Assembly (NCBI GenBank): GCA_963693285.1
Contig: OY848917.1
Span: 26,475,745 to 26,539,744, forward strand
Source of the DNA: Xestospongia muta
Taxonomy: Eukaryota > Porifera > Demospongiae > Haplosclerida > Petrosiidae
Direction of reading: 5' to 3'
DNA: 64,000 nt
Shown piece by piece: positions 56,325 through 64,000 of this stretch. Numbering within the stretch: the first letter of the stretch is position 1; every line of letters starts with the position of its first letter. Below the pieces are notes generated by a model, which saw only the letters and a program-made list of their open reading frames with translations, made no database searches and was not told the DNA's origin. A program made the translations under genes and the position numbers.

Positions 56325-58487
56325 TCAGTATTTTAACACTCTTGATCCACTGTATTCTGCTACATAGATACATCCTGCTTGATCAATGAATATACCACAT
56401 GGATAACGATTATTATTACCAAATGAATGCAGAAGAGTTTTGTCAGTTCCTTGAAACACAAGTATACCATTACCTTTGGTACTTGGTATGTGGTTACTCA
56501 CAACACAATCACCATTCCTCATAAAAGCAATATCACCAACACACTGTACAATACCACTACCATATTGTCCAATATAATGTCCAACAGAAGAAAATATTTC
56601 AATAATACCTCCATCTGTTCCAACATGAATGTTACCAGTACTATCAGTTGATATACCACATACTTTAGACTGACACTTCACCATTATTGATCTAACAAAA
56701 GACAAGTCAGATCGAAGTACCTGAACACGCTTGTTATGATCAGCTACATAAAGTAACTCATCTTTACCAATATGTAATCCCATTGGCCAATTAAATTGTA
56801 GTTCACCAGATCCACTCTCTCCCACTGATGTGATAAACTTCCCATCTAAAGTAGCCTTTACTATCTTATTAGTACCAGCACTAGCTATATACATAATGTT
56901 ATTAGCTTTATCTACAGCAATACCTCTGGCACCTTTTACATTTAACTTATCAGCAGGAATAGTGTGAACTATCTCTCCTTTGTTATTATAGACTACAATA
57001 GAACCATCATCAAAAGTAACATAAATATTTCCTTCATCATCAACATAAAGATAGGCTGGGTTTGGTTTAGTAGGTACAGTTAGCATTGGTTCCTTTATTT
57101 TGCTATAGTCACGTACATTGATACTATATGGACTGTCTTTGATATTGTCATTGTATAGCTGTACATGAAGTAAATAACTACCTTCAGATGTGGGTGGGTC
57201 AATGATCAACTCGTATCTTCCTTCTTCCTTATAACATACACTAACCTCACTGACATTTGATGATGACTTGTCAGTTAGCTTTGAATGGATGACATGTTCT
57301 TCCACTGTAGTCTTCTTTCCTGTTTTATCACAAATCTCAAGAACAAGATAACATTTACCACTATTTGGTATACCAATTGGTTGTTTAGGATTAATATCTA
57401 CTAGACTACAATCTAACGAAGAACAGGAAGTAAGATCCATGATATCTGATAGTACAGGCTTTGGATCTAATGTACAGTAGATATTATCATTACTAACTGC
57501 TAGGTTAGTTCCCTCCACTTGTTTCATTAATGAGCTCATCACTTCACTCAAGGTACATTTAATAGCTAGGAACTCTGTTGGAGAAAACTCTTCACTAGCT
57601 TCACTACATGTACTCATAACACACTCAATGTCACTAACAAGTTCATTCAAACTTTCTAATTGAGTCTGTAAAGGACTACTTTTAGTTAAAGCAAATACAT
57701 CAACCTCCTTTAGTAGCTCTTGATGACGTTTCTCTAAGGCAGCAATAATAGACTGGAATATATCATTGATGTGACTTTTAATAGCCTCTTTACGATTTGT
57801 AATAGACAACATGACAGACTCTACCTTCTCTTTTGACTGAGACACTGTGGAGTGTGCTTTCTTTAATGACGGAAGTGAATTAGTAATGTCAGCATTTTCT
57901 ACTTTCATAGCTTCTTGTATACGACAATACTTGTGTTCTTTGTGTTCAAACATGTAACACTCATGACATATCAAACTACTACATGTAGTACAGTAGTACT
58001 TGAGAACTTCATCAGAATGATCAGTACAGTAAACTAGTGAAGATGTTAATGATGTTGATATGCTTGTTAGAGCTTCCACTTTGTGATCACGAAGACCTCG
58101 CATGCTTTTATGAGACTTAATACAAAGTGAACAAAGACCAGCATCACATTGATGACAGTATGCTTCAGCCTGCTCTTTGCTATCACAACTACCACAAGAT
58201 TGCTCAGATTCAATCTTAGCTAACCGACGCGAAATGGCTGCTTCGTTCTCGAGTCGTACGTGTCGAGGTAAACGATGCGGGGGATGTGGACTGACCTTGT
58301 GACAAGTGGGACAAGTAGTTTTCTCTTCATTTTCTTTAACAACAGAGTCTAAACATGATTTACAGAACGTATGAAGACAATGGAGAAGACGAGGATCACG
58401 ATAATAACCACCACAAAGTTTACAGTTAGTGGAAGTACTAGAGGGAACAGGAGCAGCAGGGATACCACTATAATATATAGTAGCCAT
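56325..58487 (-). CDS. TRIM-NHL E3 ubiquitin ligase, copy C (720 aa)
   Basis: The ATG at 58487 gives MATIYYSGIPAAPVPSS. The frame extends upstream to 58508 only through a GTG codon, so the ATG is preferred. Domain order matches copy A: C3HC4 RING, two B-boxes, coiled coil, filamin domain and NHL propeller ending in AEYSGSRVLKY. All zinc ligands are present. B-box 1 shows a cluster of changes (SLCIKSHKSMRG for SFCVKCHKTLQG), while the RING and coiled coil are almost unchanged. A short stretch before the filamin domain is a few codons shorter. The 5' flank (AGAGAGTACACTTCTCATCT) is shared with copy A. Confidence 0.93.
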   Translation of the reverse strand: MATIYYSGIPAAPVPSSTSTNCKLCGGYYRDPRLLHCLHTFCKSCLDSVVKENEEKTTCPTCHKVSPHPPHRLPRHVRLENEAAISRRLAKIESEQSCGSCDSKEQAEAYCHQCDAGLCSLCIKSHKSMRGLRDHKVEALTSISTSLTSSLVYCTDHSDEVLKYYCTTCSSLICHECYMFEHKEHKYCRIQEAMKVENADITNSLPSLKKAHSTVSQSKEKVESVMLSITNRKEAIKSHINDIFQSIIAALEKRHQELLKEVDVFALTKSSPLQTQLESLNELVSDIECVMSTCSEASEEFSPTEFLAIKCTLSEVMSSLMKQVEGTNLAVSNDNIYCTLDPKPVLSDIMDLTSCSSLDCSLVDINPKQPIGIPNSGKCYLVLEICDKTGKKTTVEEHVIHSKLTDKSSSNVSEVSVCYKEEGRYELIIDPPTSEGSYLLHVQLYNDNIKDSPYSINVRDYSKIKEPMLTVPTKPNPAYLYVDDEGNIYVTFDDGSIVVYNNKGEIVHTIPADKLNVKGARGIAVDKANNIMYIASAGTNKIVKATLDGKFITSVGESGSGELQFNWPMGLHIGKDELLYVADHNKRVQVLRSDLSFVRSIMVKCQSKVCGISTDSTGNIHVGTDGGIIEIFSSVGHYIGQYGSGIVQCVGDIAFMRNGDCVVSNHIPSTKGNGILVFQGTDKTLLHSFGNNNRYPCGIFIDQAGCIYVAEYSGSRVLKY

Positions 58488-59319
58488 CTTAGCAGGGAAC
58501 TCAGCCACACCTTCAAGAATGTTGCCAATGGCAACAAAGTTCTATTTAAAGTGCACCAACAAATTTTAGGCGTGCTTTACTGGAAGAATGGACGAAATAA
58601 GAATAACTAGAGTCTGACTGGAATCTGTTATCATATACTAGTAGAGAGTACACTTCTCATCTCCTCACCTCTTTATTATAATGATACTTGTATAACTGAT
58701 TTGATCTTATCCAGTCTATCAAACTCTAGTCTTGTACATGTTAAATATTCAGCTAATTTAGAAGGTTGTTAAGTATGACACAGATTTAATAGGTCAGACA
58801 AAGGGTCTGCTAGAATGATAGTGTTCTAATTTCATAAGTTAATGCATATTAGGCTCTGGTAAATTAGTTAGGTTGTTTTGATTGAACATTGATCAAGTTT
58901 TGTTGTTACACTAATGATAATCTTCTTTTTTAAAAAACAGGTAAATGACTATACATTTGCCAATTCACAATAGCAACAATAAAATTAAGAGACCAGAGAG
59001 CAATTACAAGATTTGATAATTTTGTCCAACTTAATTTTTGTGTGTATATCACACCAATGAGGTCATATTGACACTTCAAAATCAACAGGATCCACTCTTA
59101 TACTACACAACAAAATAACTTCATGAAGATCCAATGATAATATATAAATAAACATTACAAGAACTGGACGCTCTCATCCTTAGCTCAAAATAACATAATT
59201 ACTAGTATTAACAAGTACATGATACTTAATGACTAGTAAATGGATAATTTATGTAGTTAACAAACTCATGTTGAATGACATATGCTCATAATATCATACA
59301 ATGTACTAGATTGTAGAAC
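58488..59319. other. TRIM copy C upstream region
   Basis: 58488-58680 is homologous to the copy A 5' flank (27578-27770) and probably holds the promoter. The rest, to 59319, is AT-rich with no recognisable gene. Confidence 0.55.
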
Positions 59320-59860
59320 TTAAGGCTCATCTGTAACTATATAAGAGGTTTCTGAAGATTGTTCCATTGAATCAGGAGATAGATCTGAATTTGTACTCAT
59401 ATAACTATTTGAGGTACTGTACCTTTTTCTGACATTGTCTATATGGAAGTGAACAATATTGTCAAGGTATGAATTTGATGAGGTAAAACAAGGGACAAGT
59501 TCTCTCTATTACAATTTCTGTTATCACATTTGAACCAGTAGATCTAAAATCTTTAGCATACACCATTTCATCAACTTCAAATTCTCAAAATTTTTCTTTA
59601 CATCATTAGCTTTCGTATGCTTCTCTTGTTGAGCTTCCACTATTTTGCTTATGTCTGGAAAGAGTATAATTATCTAGTATGATTATCTAGGAGAGATCTT
59701 GGTCTATGTTCCATTGAGAACTCAAATGGTACAATACCTATAATGGTATGTTGTGTGATCTGTTAGGTAAATTTGAACTACCTTGTGTAAATTGAAGTCC
59801 TCTTTTTGTCTGAACTGTCCTTTCCACTAAGTAGTTAGCATTTTCATTTTCATTTTGATC
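59320..59860 (-). pseudogene. Ty3/Gypsy-type retrotransposon integrase C-terminal relic
   Basis: On the minus strand IGIVPFEFSMEHRPRSPR resembles the end of a Gypsy integrase core (the 'P-E-x-x-x-G-R-x-P-R' segment). ISKIVEAQQEKHTKAND, FEVDEMVYAKDFRSTGSNVI and, after a stop, IVHFHIDNVRKRYS follow the usual order of the post-core region (x-G-D-x-V-x-A-K ... H-x-D-x-x-R). Stops and a frameshift show decay. No LTR was recognised in the flanks. Confidence 0.65.
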
Positions 59861-62800
59861 AGGTATAAATATCCACATTATTTATATGTGTGATATCCAT
59901 TAATTGTTAATAACACAATTTAATTTAATTTATTGACTTGAATGCTACATTATGTTCCTTTGATAAAATTAACTTCAGTCATAAATTTATCTATTAATCA
60001 TGTGACATAGTAGAAGATCATCGGCAGTTGACTGATCAAAGGACTTCATAAACCATGGAATGTTTGAATATGTACATCAGTGTAGTATAAGGTCTTTACT
60101 TAGAGTATCTACAATTATTATTATTACAAGTTTTGTTATTGTTTAGCAATAACTGAAAATAATACTATTTTGTAGAAATGTGTTCATTAATTATTGTTAA
60201 CACACTAATAAGACAATAAAAAAGCAAACAAAATACTTTTTCATTAGTTAATTTATATCTATAATAGTTTTTAAGTTGTAGTCACTATAATATTAATGAA
60301 TAGTTTTGACTTGTGAAGATCTATTGAAGCATATATAGACGATATAATCTCATATATACTAGTTATGCAGCTCCTCTCCATGCAGGAGTAGAGAGAACTA
60401 TACATATATCGCACATGTAGGTATAGATGTAGGTATAGCTGTTTGTCTAACAAAGGCTACCTATAGTTGAATAACTAACAACAATTCTAGTCTCATTTCA
60501 GTTTTAAATTGTTTGAAAGATTAAATGATTTAGTTATAAGATATTGCTATTATTAACAATATTATATATAGTGTTGTGATTGTTTGACAATAACTAAAAC
60601 TAAAACTAATTTTGTAATGGCCAAATCATTATTGTTAACAATAACAAACTATGACTAAAATTAACCAGCCATTGATTACAATTAATAACAAAAATTAAAA
60701 TTGCACAAAGTAGCTGTGAAGTTTAGCCATTTCATTCCAGATTTCACACAATCAGATCAGTTAACCATTCAAATGTGTAAACAGTTAAACACAAACTAAA
60801 ATAACAATCAATTAACATTGCTGAAAATGCATGTATTGGAAAAAGAAATCCGCTAAGTAGAAATAACCTTGAAAGAGAAGTATTAATCAAATATGACAAG
60901 GATTACTTGCATATTTAGCATGTAGTAAATTTATTATCTTCTTTGGTTTATTGATTTATAATAACAAAACTAAAAACCTATTACTATAACTAAAACTTAA
61001 ATTCGAGGAGGTTTTGTGAACAATTAATAACTAAAACAATAATTATTACAAATGCTTTACAATAACAATAACAACTAAAATACAAATCCATTACTTTTAC
61101 AACACTAATAACATAATACACACTATAAAAATTGTTGTAGTTTCTGTTATTGTTTAACAGTAGCAAACTATAGTTAGCATTTTTATATATAGCCACATGA
61201 CAATATTATAACAATTGTAACAATACATTATGGTAATATAAATAAATACTCACAATTTATAAAAACTACATGAGTTGAAAACATGTAAACAACACAAGAT
61301 GCAATAACTAATATATTATCAGCTATATATTGAAAACTGTAAACTAAAACTTGTAAAATACTTTATCATATCACAAGTACAATATAAACTCAATAAACTA
61401 ACAATTTAGTAACAGTGAACATTTGGTTACTAGCATATGCTTACTAACTGGTATCCTGAAGCTAAATGGCAGATTGTGGTGCATGCAGCAGCTACAACAT
61501 TGCACATTATTTTGAGTTGCTAAATATAATTATGATCAAATTGTAAATACCTAGGGATAAATGTTAACAATATGATCTGCATGGAAAGCAGCTGCTGACA
61601 AGTCACTCCTAGAGAAGTAACAAAACACTCATTAGAGAAGTATGACTTATATGTGAATGTCATAGACTTTTGTATATAGTTATCATCCCCATTACTACAC
61701 AGAAAGTGTGGCATACACCTAATATATTGTTCAGATATTCTGATCAGTTATATGTATATAATATAATATTGCCAATATTAATATTACTATATATCAGTAA
61801 GTATAATATTAGACATTGTTAATATGATAATAGATACAATGTACATTTATACTAGTAAGTACAACAACATTGTATTACATATATATTGTTATGATAATTG
61901 GTACATATATATATATATATATATATACATATGTATACATGTAGTATATGTACTAGTCATTTTTTTAATAAAAATTATACACTCTTAATTAGTCATTAAT
62001 ATAATAGTTGTTGTAGTTGATGACATTTACTATATATATGCTCTAGGATGTTTACCAATATTTAAGACCCTTCAAAATTCAAATAGCTCACAATAATCTC
62101 CATACTGCAAACATTTGGTTTACTAAGAAGGGCATATTGCCGATGCATGTAGAAAAGTTAATACATTGTCCTAGTTTAATGTTAATAACTCAAACCTCAT
62201 TAGTATTGTATATAATAGTAATACATATACATGTACATATAATACAGTTATAATATATAATATTAACTTAATATTGGGTCTTATACAAAATGTATATCAG
62301 TAATATTATGACCTGTTTTTTATAAATAAATTATCTGTCATTTAATATAACTTTTATAACATGCACATGTTTGTATTATAAATTATATATTAATAAGTAT
62401 AGTTGTGTGGACATGTTGATAACATACTAGAAGATAAATAAACAAGAATCATCTAAATACTCGAAATGATTTTATCTGTAACATTGTAAGTGATCAGTTA
62501 TCATCTTATATATGTAATAATAGATGTACTTTGTTTTCTAGTAATGTACAATATTTATCTTAACAAACATTTTACATTTTGTAAATTTTCAATATTTGCT
62601 TGATTAGCGAGACTATAATAAATGTACTTAAGACTCTAAATGATTAATTTGTTGTGATGTACATTAATTATTAATAATACATTTTGGATTCTTTAATTTA
62701 TTGACATGAATATTATTTTTTGTTCCTTTAATAAAATTAATAACATTAACTTCAATTATAAATTTATCTGTAAACATATGGCATAAATTGTTCATGAACT

Positions 62801-62885
62801 GATATCTAATTTTTATTTATTTATTCTGTTCTATAGAGAAATCAACTACTATAATTAAGGTATGGAGCAAAATGAACAGGAGCAG
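59861..62885. other. AT-rich 3-kb region with a small FRL relic
   Basis: 59998-60085 is a fragment of the FRL C-terminal coding region (similar to PWFIKSLDQSTTDDLEL). 59900-60000 and 62640-62790 resemble the FRL 3' flank. A (TA)n run lies at 61908-61928. Remaining open frames are short and unrecognised. Confidence 0.55.
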
Positions 62886-64000
62886 CTAGCGAACATACAA
62901 CTCCATTAGATCTATTGGAGTAGCTTCATTGGGATATCCTTCACTACTACACATCCTTAGTTCAAGATCATCAGTAGTTGATTGATTAAGGGACTTTATA
63001 AACCATGGCATATTAGGAGATGTACAACAGGGATATTCCATGTAATCACATTGGTTACCATCCCAAAGTGGATCATTATAATAAAACGATTGACTATTCC
63101 AGATAGGAACACCAGACTCACAGTAGTAGTCATTACCAACATACTGTGGTGTAGTTTCTAAGCTACCTTTGTTACATGGACAATCCTCCCATGCATTTTG
63201 ATTTTCATCTTGACCAACTACAAATGTCCAAATATGTTGACGAGGGTTCATACCATGTGTAATAGACACACCATCAACATAAGGTCCTTCAAGCGAAGAA
63301 GACCCTCCATTGTTTTGATATATACCATCAACGCCACTGTATTTGTATCCTCTGACTCTTCCACACACTTGAGAATATCTCAGACCAAAATTAGAGAAAA
63401 AAGCTGAATTACAGCCACCACTTGATGGATGAGGTCGGTCACAAAGTGGATAGTTAATATTTTCAAAGTTATAACTTTTTAGTTCATTTGGACAGTTATT
63501 TCCAGGTTCACTCATGTTAATATATCCTACTCTCATCCATCCACCCTTACCATCACATTGACCCTCCATATCACAATAGACAGTGATTAGTGAGCCATTA
63601 GAAGCTGGTATTGTATAGTACCCAGACAAAGCTGAACGGTTACTGTTCAAGATATGAGAGCAGCTAAATTTTAGATATTGAGAAATTTCTTCTAACTGAT
63701 CCAATAGCTCATTGTAATATTGAGTCTCAAAGTTGTTATGACACTCATCAGATATCTCAGCACATATTTTGGATGGATAGAACTCCATGCCATAGTTAAT
63801 GTAATTCTTTCCAGTACATGTAATGTTGTCATCAACAGGAGTAGATAGTACTGTGGAGACTCTACTTAGAACAGAAGTGGACGGATTGTGAACACATTTG
63901 AATAATGAAGAACACACTTTGACATCAACAGTTTCAGTGTAATTTGTATTAGTTGTCAATACAACACCAAATGAGAAAGACAGAACTGCTAAACCAAGAA
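62886..64000 (-). CDS. Secreted fibrinogen-like (FRL) protein, copy 3, start just outside the window
   Basis: The frame is open from 64000 to the stop at 62886. The window's last bases encode the signal peptide from about residue 4 (LGLAVLSFSFGVVLTT), so only about seven bases including the ATG are missing. All core motifs are intact: VYCDM, GGWMR, CGRVRGYKY, PRQHIWTF, DPLWDGNQC and the shared C-terminus with RMCSSEGYPN. It lies upstream of TRIM copy C in the same orientation, repeating the FRL-TRIM alternation. A start at 63959 would use TTG and cut the signal peptide, so it is rejected. Confidence 0.85.
   Translation of the reverse strand, partial: LGLAVLSFSFGVVLTTNTNYTETVDVKVCSSLFKCVHNPSTSVLSRVSTVLSTPVDDNITCTGKNYINYGMEFYPSKICAEISDECHNNFETQYYNELLDQLEEISQYLKFSCSHILNSNRSALSGYYTIPASNGSLITVYCDMEGQCDGKGGWMRVGYINMSEPGNNCPNELKSYNFENINYPLCDRPHPSSGGCNSAFFSNFGLRYSQVCGRVRGYKYSGVDGIYQNNGGSSSLEGPYVDGVSITHGMNPRQHIWTFVVGQDENQNAWEDCPCNKGSLETTPQYVGNDYYCESGVPIWNSQSFYYNDPLWDGNQCDYMEYPCCTSPNMPWFIKSLNQSTTDDLELRMCSSEGYPNEATPIDLMELYVR

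Noticed and set aside
58488..58508. Seven-residue N-terminal extension of TRIM copy C
   Set aside because: The extension begins with GTG. The ATG at 58487 corresponds to the start of copy A, which has a stop just upstream.

Overview
The window is about 64 kb of AT-rich animal DNA (roughly 30% G+C by eye). Its genes have introns, and it carries decayed transposons of several eukaryotic classes. The RING/B-box/filamin/NHL (TRIM-NHL) genes, a repeated family of secreted fibrinogen-like proteins and one gene with many tiny introns fit a demosponge such as Amphimedon best. The species is an inference; nothing in the sequence proves it. No bacterial operons, rRNA, CRISPR or convincing tRNA genes were seen.

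Region 1 (1-24.0 kb, + strand) is one large gene for a ZCCHC7/Air-type protein with five CCHC zinc knuckles. It is the putative RNA-binding subunit of the nuclear TRAMP exosome cofactor. I placed ten phase-compatible exons from 2652 to 23996 and a weak candidate first exon at 2252-2268. The introns reach 8.3 kb and are full of tandem arrays (44, 48, 29, 89 and 68/51 bp units), palindrome arrays, a 184-bp TC run and hAT-derived DNA.

Region 2 (25.4-64 kb, almost all coding on the - strand) is a birth-and-death cluster of two gene families. One is intronless-CDS TRIM-NHL E3 ligases: intact copies at 25.4-27.6 and 56.3-58.5 kb, broken copies at 35.4-35.8 and 48.6-51.2 kb. The other is secreted 373-aa fibrinogen-like proteins, here called FRL: intact at 31.6-32.7 and 52.0-53.2 kb, a third running off the right edge at 62.9-64.0 kb, and many relics. 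Flanks were duplicated with the genes, so relics and even empty gene scars can be recognised.

Within the cluster, on the + strand, lies a compact gene I reconstructed from 20 short exons (37.3-40.4 kb). It encodes a Ulp1/C48-type protease with all four catalytic residues, followed by what looks like a degenerate second copy of the domain.

Mobile DNA includes a Merlin element (27.85-29.56 kb, TIRs, 8-bp TSD, broken transposase), a LINE 3' end with an (AAT)n tail (51.3-51.9 kb), a Ty3/Gypsy integrase tail (59.3-59.9 kb), a hAT fragment (22.1-22.6 kb), a piggyBac-like Cys-rich tail (46.4-46.6 kb), a short inverted-repeat element with a telomere-like core (30.1 kb), and two copies of an unnamed 0.8-0.9 kb repeat, one of which splits a TRIM gene.

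The physical pairing of an intracellular ubiquitin-ligase family with a secreted recognition-type family is the most suggestive biological feature. A shared role, for example in recognition or defence, is only a hypothesis.
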